Below, in pieces: positions 1 to 9,437 of a stretch of DNA of 64,000 bases. This stretch comes from Rhodospirillaceae bacterium (GTDB lineage: Bacteria > Pseudomonadota > Alphaproteobacteria > Rhodospirillales > Rhodospirillaceae). The notes under the pieces are model-generated. The model was given only the letters and a program-made list of their open reading frames with translations, did not search any database and had not been told where the DNA came from. Both the position numbers and the translations under genes were made by a program. The stretch's first letter is position 1. Each line of letters opens with the position of its first letter. The DNA is taken from positions 1 to 64,000 of the forward strand of contig JABJAH010000003.1 in assembly GCA_018666155.1 (NCBI GenBank). The letters are read 5' to 3'.

Positions 1-222
1 ATGCTGTATGTCATTAACGACGATAAACCTGGATTTATTGGCGACCTAGGGAGTGCTTTGGGTGATGCTGGGGTTAACATTGCCTCCTTTCATCTTGGCC
101 GGCCCACAAAAGGCAGTGATGCTATCGCTTTGCTGCAGCTCGATCAGGAAATTGGCGAAACTTTGCTCGCCAAGGTTCGTGATATGCCTCAGGTCCAACA
201 GGCCCAAACCCTGGCATTCTAG
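1..222 (+). CDS. serA: D-3-phosphoglycerate dehydrogenase, C-terminal ACT domain (5' end outside window)
   Basis: This is the last 73 codons of a gene that begins before the window. The protein starts mid-domain at LYVINDDKPGFIGDLG and has the beta-alpha-beta layout of the regulatory ACT domain that ends long-form SerA proteins, which bind serine as a feedback inhibitor. SerA oxidises 3-phosphoglycerate, the first step of serine synthesis. The ATG at position 1 is an internal Met, not a start. It lies upstream of hisZ and purA on the same strand, an order I know from several alphaproteobacteria. Only the ACT domain is visible, so assignment depends on it and on the neighbours. Confidence 0.85.
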   Translation: MLYVINDDKPGFIGDLGSALGDAGVNIASFHLGRPTKGSDAIALLQLDQEIGETLLAKVRDMPQVQQAQTLAF

Positions 223-345
223 GCCTCTTTGGGAATTTCCATTGCTCTGATGCGGTAGGGCCGGTAGAACACGGATAACGATTTGGGGGTCAGTTCTTCC
301 CCTAGCGCTCCATCCCACGTCCCGTATCACTCAGGCTAGAAAGTC

Positions 346-1506
346 ATGTCCGAAACAGCCAGTCCGACCTTGCTGCCCGAAGGCTTGCGCGATGTTCTCC
401 CCCCTGATGCGGCGGCGGAGGCCGATCTGGTTGAGCGGCTCACAGCAACATTTAATGCCAACGGGTATGACCGTGTGTCACCTCCGCTGGTGGAGTTTGA
501 GAGCACCCTATTAGCTGGTATGGGAGCGGCGACCGCTGACCGCATCTTCCGAATGGTCGATCCGATTTCTCAACGGACGCTTGGCATTCGTGCTGACGTT
601 ACGGCCCAGATTGCTCGGTTGGCCTCGACCCGGTTACAAAAGGCGCCGCGTCCATTGCGCCTGATGTATGCGGGGCAGGTGCTCCGTGTAAAAGGGCACC
701 AGTTACGACCAGAACGGCAATTTACTCAGGTTGGTTTTGAGTTGGTTGGTCCAGACAGTGTTGCTGCAGACGCTGAGGCAATAATTGTCGCGGTGCAGGC
801 GGTGGTCGGTCTCGGTATCAAAGACATCACGGTGGATTTGGCGTTGCCGCCACTTGTAGCTTCGCTTCTGGAATCTGCGGGTTTGAGTGACGACGAGGCG
901 GATGCACTTTACGCTGCTCTCAACCATAAAGATGCGGCTGAGATCAAAAAATTAGGTGGGACCCACGCAGATATTCTCTCAGCATTGATTGAAGCATCTG
1001 GTCCGTTGAAATTGGCGCGGGATGTTTTGGGTAAGATTGATTTGCCTGCCGCTGCAGCTGCTCATTTAGCAACGTTATTTGCTGTCGCGGATATGGTCAC
1101 ATCTGAATCGCCAGACATTGCGCTAACTGTTGATCTCGTAGAAAACCGTGGACTGCAATATCACACCGGCGTGACCTTTTTTCTGTTTGCGAAGGGCAGC
1201 ACACGTGAGATCGGACGTGGCGGTCGGTATCTCATCAATCACAGTGATGACGCTACCGAGCCTGCGACAGGTGCAACTCTCTTTATGGATGCGCTGTTAC
1301 CAGTGGCTCCACCGCCGTCTTCGATGTCTTGTATTTATGTGACCTATGGCACTACGCGAGACGCAATTAGAAAATTACAGAACGACGGATTTCGAGTTCG
1401 TGTTTCCCTATCCACGGATAGTGACTCTTTAGCCGAGGCGAGGGGTCTCGGATGTTCACATATGTTGCAAGATGGAGAAGTCGTCGATGTACCCAGTGAA
1501 GGATAA
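346..1506 (+). CDS. hisZ: ATP phosphoribosyltransferase regulatory subunit
   Basis: A 386-residue class II aminoacyl-tRNA synthetase-like protein without tRNA-charging function. In organisms with the short HisG it forms a complex with HisG and makes the first step of histidine synthesis feedback-sensitive. The N-terminus (LLPEGLRDVLPPDAAAEADL) is typical of HisZ and HisS paralogues, and LGIRADVTAQIARLAS corresponds to motif 2. The protein is shorter than HisS and lacks its C-terminal anticodon-binding domain, which favours HisZ. The ATG at 346 precedes this conserved start. It is six bases from purA, so the two are probably cotranscribed. No hisG lies in the window. Confidence 0.92.
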   Translation: MSETASPTLLPEGLRDVLPPDAAAEADLVERLTATFNANGYDRVSPPLVEFESTLLAGMGAATADRIFRMVDPISQRTLGIRADVTAQIARLASTRLQKAPRPLRLMYAGQVLRVKGHQLRPERQFTQVGFELVGPDSVAADAEAIIVAVQAVVGLGIKDITVDLALPPLVASLLESAGLSDDEADALYAALNHKDAAEIKKLGGTHADILSALIEASGPLKLARDVLGKIDLPAAAAAHLATLFAVADMVTSESPDIALTVDLVENRGLQYHTGVTFFLFAKGSTREIGRGGRYLINHSDDATEPATGATLFMDALLPVAPPPSSMSCIYVTYGTTRDAIRKLQNDGFRVRVSLSTDSDSLAEARGLGCSHMLQDGEVVDVPSEG

Positions 1507-1512
1507 TCGGGC

Positions 1513-2802
1513 ATGACAAATGTAGCTGTAGTCGGTGCCCAATGGGGCGACGAGGGCAAAGGCAAGGTGGTCGACTGGCTATCTGAACGCGCCGATGTCG
1601 TTGTGCGTTTTCAAGGGGGGCATAACGCTGGACATACTCTTGTCGTCGATGGACAGACGTACAAACTGAGTCTCCTTCCATCGGGTACGGTACGCGGAAA
1701 ACCTTCGGTCATCGGAAATGGCGTCGTTATCGATGCGCGGGCTTTGCTTGAAGAAATAGAACGCGTGAGAGCGCAAGGTGTTCGCGTTGATCCTGATGTG
1801 TTGTTCATCGCCGATAACGCCTGTCTCATTCTTCCGTTACACCGCAACTTAGACCTTGCGAGAGAAGAAGCGGCGGGGACGGCCAAGATCGGGACAACAG
1901 GTCGCGGGATTGGGCCGGCATACGAGGACAAGGTTGCCCGCCGAGCGATACGGGTATGTGATCTCAAGGACCCTGATACGGTCTCATTCAAAGTTGAGCG
2001 TCTTCTGGCCCATCACAACGCATTGTTGCGAGGGCTGGGGCAGCCAGAATTGGATGGCGAAGATATTGTGTCCGAATTGACGGACCTGGCACCTCAAATT
2101 CTTCCGTATGCCGTCGCAACTTGGGAGAAGCTTGATGATGCACGGCGCGATGGACAACGCATTTTGTTTGAGGGCGCTCAGGGTGCAATGTTGGATCTCG
2201 ACCACGGCACGTATCCTTATGTGACCTCGTCGAACACTGTTGCTGGTCAAGCCGCCGTTGGTTCAGGTCTAGGGCCGGCTGCTGTCGGCTATGTTCTGGG
2301 AATCACAAAATCCTACACAACTCGCGTTGGGTCGGGCCCGTTTCCCACGGAGCTTGAGGATGAGGTTGGTAAGACGCTAGGGCAGCGAGGCCGAGAGTTC
2401 GGAACGGTGACAGGTCGCCAACGTCGATGTGGGTGGTTTGACGCTGTTATGGTTCGTCAGGCTATCAAGGTCGGCGGTATTACGGGGATCGCTCTTACAA
2501 AGCTCGACGTTCTCGATACCCTAACAGAACTCAAGGTCTGTATTGCTTATGAATTGAATGGTGAGCGGATTACGCGCTTCCCTGCCTCTATGGCCGACCA
2601 AGCCGCTGTTGTGCCGGTCTACGAGACGCTTGATGGGTGGCGGCAAAGCACACAGGGTGCGCGCTCCTGGGCTGATCTGCCCGCGGAAGCGATTAAGTAT
2701 ATCCGTCGTGTTGAGGAGCTAATTGAGGCTCCTGTTGCTCTCTTGTCCACAAGTCCGGAGAGGGAAGATACGATTTTAGTGCGAGATCCATTTGCCGACT
2801 AA
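1513..2802 (+). CDS. purA: Adenylosuccinate synthetase
   Basis: A 429-residue cytosolic enzyme joining IMP and aspartate with GTP to give adenylosuccinate, the committed step to AMP. The family signature is intact at the N-terminus: [16 protein letters not shown] holds the catalytic Asp and the GTP loop, followed by [12 protein letters not shown]. Later hallmarks are [13 protein letters not shown] and [16 protein letters not shown]. Length is normal for bacteria. An AAGGA ribosome-binding site lies about ten bases upstream of the ATG, inside the end of hisZ. It probably shares a transcript with hisZ. Confidence 0.97.
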   Translation: MTNVAVVGAQWGDEGKGKVVDWLSERADVVVRFQGGHNAGHTLVVDGQTYKLSLLPSGTVRGKPSVIGNGVVIDARALLEEIERVRAQGVRVDPDVLFIADNACLILPLHRNLDLAREEAAGTAKIGTTGRGIGPAYEDKVARRAIRVCDLKDPDTVSFKVERLLAHHNALLRGLGQPELDGEDIVSELTDLAPQILPYAVATWEKLDDARRDGQRILFEGAQGAMLDLDHGTYPYVTSSNTVAGQAAVGSGLGPAAVGYVLGITKSYTTRVGSGPFPTELEDEVGKTLGQRGREFGTVTGRQRRCGWFDAVMVRQAIKVGGITGIALTKLDVLDTLTELKVCIAYELNGERITRFPASMADQAAVVPVYETLDGWRQSTQGARSWADLPAEAIKYIRRVEELIEAPVALLSTSPEREDTILVRDPFAD

Positions 2803-2925
2803 CCCATTGATGTCACCAGGTTAGGGTTAATGCTTCGGTAACGCTGATATGTTGGGGCATGGTGAAACCTAGTATATTGGCCGGACGGTCAAAGGTCCCA
2901 AGTGTGCGCGAGATGACGACGCTCC

Positions 2926-5056
2926 ATGGCTGAACAGGCGGTAGAACAACAATCAGAGTCCGAAGCGCCTGACAAACAGGCGGATGGGACACCTGCGCCA
3001 GTTTCCACGGAGGAGCCGGCTGCCCAGGGGGCTACGGCGCCCGACCCTATTCCCGCGCCGGTGGGAGCATTTATTACTGTCCGCGACCTGTACAGTATTT
3101 TTTATGACAGGCCGGTTCCCAGTCTAGATATGCCGAACGCGCTGGCGTTCGAAGTGGAAGATCGGAAACAGCCCGGAAGGGCCCTCTACGCATTGATCAG
3201 CAAGCCAGAAATGCTGGCGCGTATCAGCGTAATGAGAATCTTAAAGGGCAACGAAGTTTCCAAACCCCCTTCAAATGGTGGATTGGGGCGCGGCAGATTG
3301 GCCTCCAGCGGATCGCAAATGCATCATCATTATCTATTTTCGCCCCTTGGGCGGACGGGTAATGGACAGCCTCTCTGCGATTCGAGAGAAAATTCCGGAG
3401 CACCAATTTCCGAAGTTGATCATCAAACCGATTGCAGACGCCCTTATCGAACTTGGTCAGAAGGGAATAACGCATCGCGCGATCAGACCCGACAACCTGT
3501 ACTATATGGACGAGGGACGTCAGAAGATTGTACTGGGTGATTGCTGTACGTCGGTCGCGGCGAGTGATCAGCCTGTTGTTCTAGAATCTATTGAGTCGGG
3601 TATGAGCGGTGTCTATGGGCGCGGCTCCGGTATGTACGCTGACGATATGTATTCGTTCGGCGTGACATTGTTGATGCTTGCCCTCGGTCGCAATCCTATG
3701 GCGGGCCTGTCAGACGACGAGATTATCGATAGGAAAGTTAAGACCGGCTCCTACGCGGCCTTAGCGGGAGACGAGCGCCTGCCCGTTTCTATGATCGAAT
3801 GTATGCGTGGTCTTTTAACGGACGATCCGGAGCAAAGATGGGCTGTCGAAGGCATTGACCTGTGGATCAACGGAAAACGAATGACCCCGGTTCAGGCCAA
3901 ATCGGAAACTCACTCACAGCGTGCGTTTATGTTTGCTGAGCAAGAGTTCTTCGCATGCAGGCCCCTATCGGTTCAGATGCATCGTCACTGGGACGATGCT
4001 GCCAAAGCCATTAATGATGGATCTTTAGAAATATGGGTGCGTCGGGGTCTAGAGAACAATAACTTGGCGGACTCGATTGCGGCTGTCGCCAAGACAACCC
4101 AGGCAATGCCCGGTGATCAAAAAGAGGCAAACGACAACCTTGTTACGCGGGTCCTCATGCTCATGGATCCAAATGCTCCAATCCGATACCGAACGTTTTC
4201 TACGACACTCGAAGGTTTCGGAACCTCCCTTGCAATCGCAATGCTGCAGAAGAAAACCCTTCAACCCTATATCGATTTCATCAATAGAGATTTTTGGCGG
4301 TATTGGGTGTCGTCGCAGACCGCCTATCATCCTGATCACGCCCAATGGGAAGGCGTCTTCAAAGATCTCAAGAATTATATGAAAGATACCAATTCCGGCG
4401 CGGGTATTGAGCGTTGTGTGTATGAACTCAACGAATGGCTTTACTGTTTGAGTCCGCTTATCTCGAGCCAGTATGTTTTAGAAGTCAAAAGCGTTCTGCC
4501 CGCTTTGGATATTGTGTCTAAGAGCTCCAATACAAAAATGTGGCCGGTTGACCGCCATATATCGGCATTTTTAAGGTCGCGGTACGCAAAAGGGACCGGC
4601 ACTCAAATCGATGCAATGAACGATGAACGGCCTGATCGCGCAACCACTGGAATGCTTAGTGTGCTTGCGATCGTCCAATGGCGCCTCGGTCCCGACACAG
4701 TTTTCGGCCTAGCGAGTTGGGTCGGTGGCTTGATGGGGCCAATCATCAATAGCTATCAAAATCGCCAGAAACGAAAAGAGATTGAGAGAGAGATTCCGAA
4801 GCTCGTGCGTAAGGGTAATCTCCCCGAACTATATAATTTTGTCGATAACCCTGAAGAACGCCAGCGGGATGCCGAAGGGTTTTCTTGGGCTAAGGCGGAG
4901 TACGCAGCAGCTGAAAAACAAATGTTCGAATTGCAAACTGGGCAAATGGACCGGGATGAGAATGCACAGAAAATGGGACGTCAGACAGGCGCTGGCGTGG
5001 CCGTTGTAATTATGTTGCTGGCTTATGCGGTAACACTGATCGGAAAGGCATTTTAG
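2926..5056 (+). pseudogene. Membrane-anchored protein-kinase-like protein (pseudokinase), reading frame broken by +1 frameshift
   Basis: Two overlapping frames together give one protein of about 709 residues. The first frame runs from the ATG at 2926 to about 3256. The second carries on from there (PNPLQMVDWGAADWPPADRK) to 5056. Dropping one base between 3245 and about 3270, where short T, A and C runs lie, restores a single frame. The N-terminus is Pro/Glu-rich. A kinase-like fold follows, but the catalytic loop reads HRAIRPDN instead of HRDLKPxN, and LGDCC stands where DFG is expected, so phosphotransfer is doubtful. DDMYSFGVTLLMLALG matches kinase subdomain IX. The C-terminal half is helical and ends in one membrane segment (VAVVIMLLAYAVTLIG). 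It may be a real pseudogene or a single-base sequence error. The next gene codes for a small membrane protein. Confidence 0.7.
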
Positions 5057-5094
5057 ATCATGCCTAGTGCCCCCCAAGAAGGCCGGTCGGTAAG

Positions 5095-5547
5095 ATGAAC
5101 AAGAGTCGAGTCTTCCTTTACCTAATGCTCGCAATCCCTATTGGATTGATGGTTATTCCGACAATGATTGTGTTGATGTTCGCGCTCTTGCCGAGCGGCG
5201 TCGCATTTATTATGGAGCGAGGGAAGGGAATATATGGGGGTGTTTGTGTCGGGGCGATGAACTTAGCCGGCGCGTCTCCATACCTTGTCGATCTTTGGTT
5301 CGAAGGACACACGGTTGAGGCCGCCTTCGGTATTCTGACAGACGTGTTTGCAATATTAGTAATATATGGATGCGCAGCATTTGGTTGGGCGATCTACGCG
5401 ACTACACCGTCAGTTGTCTCCACTTTTATGACGATGACGGCGGGTCGGAGAATTGCCGCCCTACAAGATCAACAAAAAGAGTTGGTGTTGAAGTGGGGGC
5501 CCGACGTCGAGTCAGTTTACGAGCAGGAAGACAAAAAAGAAGATTGA
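5095..5547 (+). CDS. Small integral membrane protein of unknown function
   Basis: A 150-residue protein I cannot assign to a named family. Two strongly hydrophobic N-terminal stretches (residues about 7-40) and another near residues 85-105 suggest three membrane segments. The C-terminal tail of about 40 residues is charged (RRIAALQDQQKELVLKWGPD) and is likely cytoplasmic. It starts 38 bases after the pseudokinase gene on the same strand, which suggests cotranscription and perhaps a membrane complex with that tail-anchored protein. It ends 15 bases from the convergent rluD. Confidence 0.7.
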   Translation: MNKSRVFLYLMLAIPIGLMVIPTMIVLMFALLPSGVAFIMERGKGIYGGVCVGAMNLAGASPYLVDLWFEGHTVEAAFGILTDVFAILVIYGCAAFGWAIYATTPSVVSTFMTMTAGRRIAALQDQQKELVLKWGPDVESVYEQEDKKED

Positions 5548-5562
5548 GTTGTTGAGCCCGCG

Positions 5563-6534
5563 TTATCTGGGTCTCGCGTATTTTTCTAGCGCACTTTTCA
5601 ACACTTCGAAGTCCTCTGGTGGCGAAATTTCAAAACGTAAATCTTGATTAGAGGTGGGGTGAGTGAACCCGAGGGTCGCTGCGTGAAGAGCTTGCCGTTT
5701 AAATTCACGTACTGCGCCACTTACTGGTTCTGGAATGCCTCGCCTTGTTCCTCGTCCATAAAGTTGGTCGCCGATTAAACCATGGCCTAAGTTCGTCATA
5801 TGAACACGAATTTGGTGTGTGCGACCGGTCTCCAATTCGCAAGACACGTGGCAAGCCAACATTCCGTATGACGCTATAACCTGGTAGTGGGTGGTGGCGT
5901 CTTTACCGCCGCGTTCTACCACCGCCATTTTTTTGCGGTTTCGCGAACTTCTCCCAATCGCGCCATGTATTGTGTCGCTTAGCGGAGACGGAACGCCCCA
6001 AATCAAGGCGTCGTATCTTCGCTCAATGGTGTGTGCAGAGAATTGCTCTGATATCTTTTTATGAGCGACGTCTGTTTTCGCCACAATCATGAGCCCAGAC
6101 GTATCTTTATCAATGCGATGCACTATGCCCGGGCGCTTCACACCGCCGATCCCGCGCAGTGAATCACCGCAGTGTGCGAGTAGGGCATTCACTAAGGTCT
6201 TGTCGGGGTTTCCCGCGCCAGGGTGAACGACCAGCCCAGCCGGTTTGTTAAGCACCAAGAGCTCTTCGTCTTCGTACAGAATGTCGAGTGCAATGCTTTG
6301 TGGCTCAAGCTGATCTTCTATCGGTTCAGGAATATTGAGGGTCAGCTTTGTATCTGGTTTGACCCGGAAATTTGGGTCTTCTATGGTCTTGCCGTCAATC
6401 GCAGCGCAACCAGATTCTATTAGAGCTTTGATCCGAGTTCTCGACAGCGAGGAGACTTCGCCATTAAGGAAGCGATCAAGCCTTTGTCCGGCATGCTCGC
6501 TATCGATAAGGATTGAGACGGTATTTTCCAGCAC
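5563..6534 (-). CDS. rluD: 23S rRNA pseudouridine synthase, RluA/RluD family
   Basis: A 323-residue enzyme that isomerises uridine to pseudouridine in RNA; RluD modifies helix 69 of 23S rRNA. An S4 RNA-binding domain lies at residues about 15-65 (QRLDRFLNGEVSSLSRTRIK). The catalytic domain has GIVHRIDKDTSGLMIVAKT, in which the Asp of HRIDKDTSG is the nucleophile of the family, and the later ETGRTHQIRVHM motif. The start appears to be GTG at 6534, with no strong ribosome-binding site. RluD rather than RluC is inferred from the S4 domain and overall form. The gene is divergent from the next two genes. Confidence 0.9.
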   Translation of the reverse strand: MLENTVSILIDSEHAGQRLDRFLNGEVSSLSRTRIKALIESGCAAIDGKTIEDPNFRVKPDTKLTLNIPEPIEDQLEPQSIALDILYEDEELLVLNKPAGLVVHPGAGNPDKTLVNALLAHCGDSLRGIGGVKRPGIVHRIDKDTSGLMIVAKTDVAHKKISEQFSAHTIERRYDALIWGVPSPLSDTIHGAIGRSSRNRKKMAVVERGGKDATTHYQVIASYGMLACHVSCELETGRTHQIRVHMTNLGHGLIGDQLYGRGTRRGIPEPVSGAVREFKRQALHAATLGFTHPTSNQDLRFEISPPEDFEVLKSALEKYARPR

Positions 6535-6616
6535 TGAGAATCCGGGCCTATAACAAGGTTGTGGCAGGGGTTAATACAGTTTGTAGTCTAACCGTCTATC
6601 GGGGGAAACCTTCACC

Positions 6617-6946
6617 GTGAATGCCGCAAAAATACTTGTTTGGGTGATGTCGGGCATGCTTGTGGCCTTGCTCGCTGTGTTGATCGTTGGGCTATCGCTC
6701 GGTTGGCACAAAGATGACCCGACATTGGCTTCTACCGGTCCCCTTGGGCAGGGGTTTGATTTGATAGACCTGGAACAACCTCCTGGTACAGTAATCGATA
6801 GTGTATCGACGTCGGCGGGCGAACTGGCAATCACGTTGTCCGGTGGCGGGCTTCAGCCGAGGGTAATAATCGTCGACACGGCCTCGGGTGCTGTCAGAGG
6901 CAAGATATCCCTCAATGCGTCGGGGATGGTCGAGTCAAACCCTTGA
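6617..6946 (+). CDS. Single-pass membrane protein of unknown function
   Basis: A 109-residue protein with one N-terminal membrane segment (residues about 6-28, VWVMSGMLVALLAVLIVGLS) and a roughly 80-residue soluble domain, probably periplasmic. The start is taken as GTG at 6617 because GGGGGA lies about ten bases upstream; no in-frame ATG offers a better fit. Its TGA overlaps the TTG start of the JAMM peptidase gene (TTGA), so the two are translationally coupled. I recognise no catalytic motif. Similar small membrane proteins between rluD and a JAMM gene are, as far as I recall, common in Rhodospirillales. Confidence 0.7.
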   Translation: MNAAKILVWVMSGMLVALLAVLIVGLSLGWHKDDPTLASTGPLGQGFDLIDLEQPPGTVIDSVSTSAGELAITLSGGGLQPRVIIVDTASGAVRGKISLNASGMVESNP

Positions 6947-7368
6947 CTGTGTCCGTCGAACTCTCCAAAGGCCAATGCGATACTATTATACGGGAATCTG
7001 AGAAGACCTTCCCTCGTGAATGCTGTGGTCTCCTCATTGGAACTGGTGACGATCCGGTAACCGTGACGAATGTCGTAATTACCGAGAACCACGCCGAATC
7101 GCCAAATCGTTTTCTCATAGACCCCCAATGCCAGTTTGATTGGATACGAAAGCTGAGGGGGTCGAATGATCGCATCGTCGGGCTTTATCATTCCCACCCT
7201 AATGGCCGGGTGGACCCATCCCCCCACGATGCGGAGATGGCGATAGAGGCAGGCCAAATATGGTTGATCGCTTCAGTAGAAGACGGTCAAGCGGGACCAA
7301 TTCGAGCTTTTCGGTCAAAGGGTGCTGGCGCGGGGTTTGAGGCTGCATCGCTCTTAGTTGCGGGCTAA
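6943..7368 (+). CDS. JAMM/MPN metallopeptidase-like protein (Mov34/PAD-1 family)
   Basis: A 141-residue single-domain protein with the full JAMM zinc site: an upstream Glu in PRECCGLLIG and the cluster HSHPNGRVDPSPHD, which supplies two His and one Asp as zinc ligands plus the conserved Ser. The family is related to eukaryotic deubiquitinases. Bacterial members trim C-terminal extensions of ubiquitin-like sulfur carriers or cleave small proteins. The TTG start at 6943 overlaps the stop of the preceding membrane-protein gene. No ThiS- or MoaD-like gene is adjacent, so its substrate cannot be read from context. Confidence 0.85.
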   Translation: MTVSVELSKGQCDTIIRESEKTFPRECCGLLIGTGDDPVTVTNVVITENHAESPNRFLIDPQCQFDWIRKLRGSNDRIVGLYHSHPNGRVDPSPHDAEMAIEAGQIWLIASVEDGQAGPIRAFRSKGAGAGFEAASLLVAG

Positions 7369-7445
7369 CCCTGAGGCTGCGCCCGTTTCGTTGTCGCCTT
7401 AGGACTGATCTGGCATGCTTGATTGCGGTGAGCTAGGAGGACGAG

Positions 7446-8564
7446 ATGAGCACATTTAAGCCATTAGGAATGGATCGTCGGGAGGCCTTCCGATCGGTTG
7501 GTCTGCTAATGGCCGGTATCTCTGGCGCTAGTGTATCGAATGCGGGCCGCGTATTGGCTGCAACGGAAAATGGACCGGTACGCTTAATCGCGAATGAGAA
7601 CCCCTATGGGCCTTCCCAAAGCGCACAGCGCGCTATGGCGGAGTCACTTGAAGATGGTTGGATGTATGCGACGGCTGAAGGGCGTATTTTACGTAAATTG
7701 ATTGCTGAGCGAGAGGGCGTTGGTGAGGACCATATATTGATCACCGCCGGCTCTGGTGAATTGCTCAAAATGGCTGGTCTTAGCTTTGGGCGGAGCGGGG
7801 ATATCGTTGCTGCCAAGCCTACATTCTCAATGTTGGTCGCATACGCTCGAAACACGGGCGCGACAGTTCATGAAGTCGGTCTAGATCAAGACATGCGCCA
7901 TGACCTTGCGGCTATGGAATCCAGCGTAACCGCTAACACAAGTTTGGTGTACGTGTGCAACCCCAACAATCCGACAGGAACACTCTTACCTGCCGATCAG
8001 TTACGATCGTTTATCGATACAGTTGAATCGCGGGCAACTGTGTTTGTCGACGAAGCATACGTCGATTTACTCGATGATCCCAAGCACAACGCGATGGTTG
8101 ATCAGGTCAGAGCGGGTAAAAATGTGATCCTTGCTCGCACCTTTTCAAAGATTCACGGCATGGCCGGTCTCCGTGTTGGCTATGCGATTGCTCGCCCGGA
8201 TATAATCAAACGTCTTCGACCATTGCAGATGAGTTTTCTCAATGTCATGGGAATGCGGGCTGCTATCGCAAGCTATCAAGACGACGCGTTCCAGGAGTAT
8301 AGCAAGGCCAAAATCAAAGAGTGCCTCTCTGTCACTCAGTCAGCTTTCGATGACGCTGGCCTAGCCTTCACACCGTCTGTTACCAATTTTGTCCTGTTTG
8401 ATACCGGCGGTTCCGTGCGAGACTTTTCCCGAGCGATGCGGCGGAAGAATCTGTTGGTTGGGCGGTCTTACGCGCCCTACCAGAGCTGGTGCCGCGTTAG
8501 CATGGGAACGGTCGAGCAAATGGGGCAGTTTTCTGAGGCCTTGTGGGCGTACTTTAGGGGGTAA
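7446..8564 (+). CDS. Histidinol-phosphate aminotransferase-like PLP enzyme with possible Tat signal
   Basis: A 372-residue class I/II fold aminotransferase. Seen: LIANENPYGPS near residue 50, CNPNNPTGT, and the PLP-binding Lys in ARTFSKIHGMAGLRVGYA. The first 38 residues look like an export signal: twin Arg in MDRREAFRSV, a hydrophobic run, then ending near RVLAA. The spacing is not the ideal SRRxFLK, so Tat export is possible, not certain. AGGAGG sits just upstream of the ATG. Family members include HisC, but hisC proper is cytosolic, so a role outside histidine synthesis is likely. The racemase-like gene follows five bases later. Confidence 0.85.
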   Translation: MSTFKPLGMDRREAFRSVGLLMAGISGASVSNAGRVLAATENGPVRLIANENPYGPSQSAQRAMAESLEDGWMYATAEGRILRKLIAEREGVGEDHILITAGSGELLKMAGLSFGRSGDIVAAKPTFSMLVAYARNTGATVHEVGLDQDMRHDLAAMESSVTANTSLVYVCNPNNPTGTLLPADQLRSFIDTVESRATVFVDEAYVDLLDDPKHNAMVDQVRAGKNVILARTFSKIHGMAGLRVGYAIARPDIIKRLRPLQMSFLNVMGMRAAIASYQDDAFQEYSKAKIKECLSVTQSAFDDAGLAFTPSVTNFVLFDTGGSVRDFSRAMRRKNLLVGRSYAPYQSWCRVSMGTVEQMGQFSEALWAYFRG

Positions 8565-8568
8565 TTGA

Positions 8569-9402
8569 ATGGCATATCGAATTGGAGTGATAGGTACTGG
8601 TGCAGGTCATCTCGGAACCGCAACACCGCCTGCGCCGATCAGTGAGTTGGCTGGTCCTGATTTCAAGCCAGAACTTATTGAGACCCGGCTGCGCACGTTC
8701 CCGATAACGCCTTACGACCGCGGTCTAACGGTATTGGCCTATGTTGACTGCGCTATCGAAGCGGAGAAGGCAGGATTTGACGCAGTTTTTATAAACACGG
8801 TTGGAGACTACGGCATTGATGAGATGCGTTCTGCAACCAGTATGGTCGTGGTTGGGGCTGGCGAAGCGACGATGGCGATGTCGTGCAATATAGGGCGACG
8901 GTTTTCAATCGTTACAATTTGGCCGCCCAAAATGAATTTCATCTATCATGAACGGCTTCGCAGTACTGGGATGGAACACCGTTGTGCGTCGATAAGAAAC
9001 GTTCTCACTAACGGCGACGTTGAAGGCTTGGCAGGTGCTGGGCAGGCGGTGACCAGTCTTAAGGATCATAACGCCACTGTGATTGAGAGCGCTCTAAAAG
9101 AGATTGATCGAGCGGTATCAGAGGATGGGGCCGATACAATTATGCTTGGTTGCACGTGTATGGCACCGATTGGGCCAGAGCTCGCGGCCCGCTCATCTGT
9201 ACCTGTACTTGAATCCATGCGGACAGGGTATAAAACCGTTGAGGCCATGTTGTCCCTCGGCATTCGGCATAGTTACGAAGCTTACCCAAAAGCGGACCCT
9301 GCAAACCTTGGTGCTGTCGGTGCACTTGTGGCGGGGCAAGGTGATTTAGATCTTGGTGGAGAATGCGAGGTCTGTGTTGTAGCGCAAGAGGCTGCAGAGT
9401 AA
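8569..9402 (+). CDS. Asp/Glu/hydantoin racemase family protein, first catalytic Cys replaced by Thr
   Basis: A 277-residue protein of the Asp/Glu/hydantoin racemase superfamily, which normally uses two Cys residues as acid and base. The second site is present (MLGCTCMAP). At the first site, where hydantoin racemases have CFGDPG, this protein reads NTVGDYG, so the Cys is Thr. VVGAGEATMAM and GRRFSIVTIW are other family hallmarks. With one Cys missing, racemase activity is doubtful; a lyase, isomerase or one-sided reaction is possible. It lies in a run with the aminotransferase upstream and a transporter downstream, which may act on the same amino-acid-derived compound. Confidence 0.8.
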   Translation: MAYRIGVIGTGAGHLGTATPPAPISELAGPDFKPELIETRLRTFPITPYDRGLTVLAYVDCAIEAEKAGFDAVFINTVGDYGIDEMRSATSMVVVGAGEATMAMSCNIGRRFSIVTIWPPKMNFIYHERLRSTGMEHRCASIRNVLTNGDVEGLAGAGQAVTSLKDHNATVIESALKEIDRAVSEDGADTIMLGCTCMAPIGPELAARSSVPVLESMRTGYKTVEAMLSLGIRHSYEAYPKADPANLGAVGALVAGQGDLDLGGECEVCVVAQEAAE

Positions 9403-9437
9403 GCCAGCCTTTTCGAAGCTCTTAGAAATGTTTGTGT

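Noticed and set aside
46..330. Minus-strand frame at the window start
   Set aside because: Antisense to serA with no ribosome-binding site.
5548..5562. Terminator between convergent genes at 5.55 kb
   Set aside because: GAGCCC/GGGTCTC pairing is imperfect and there is no T run.
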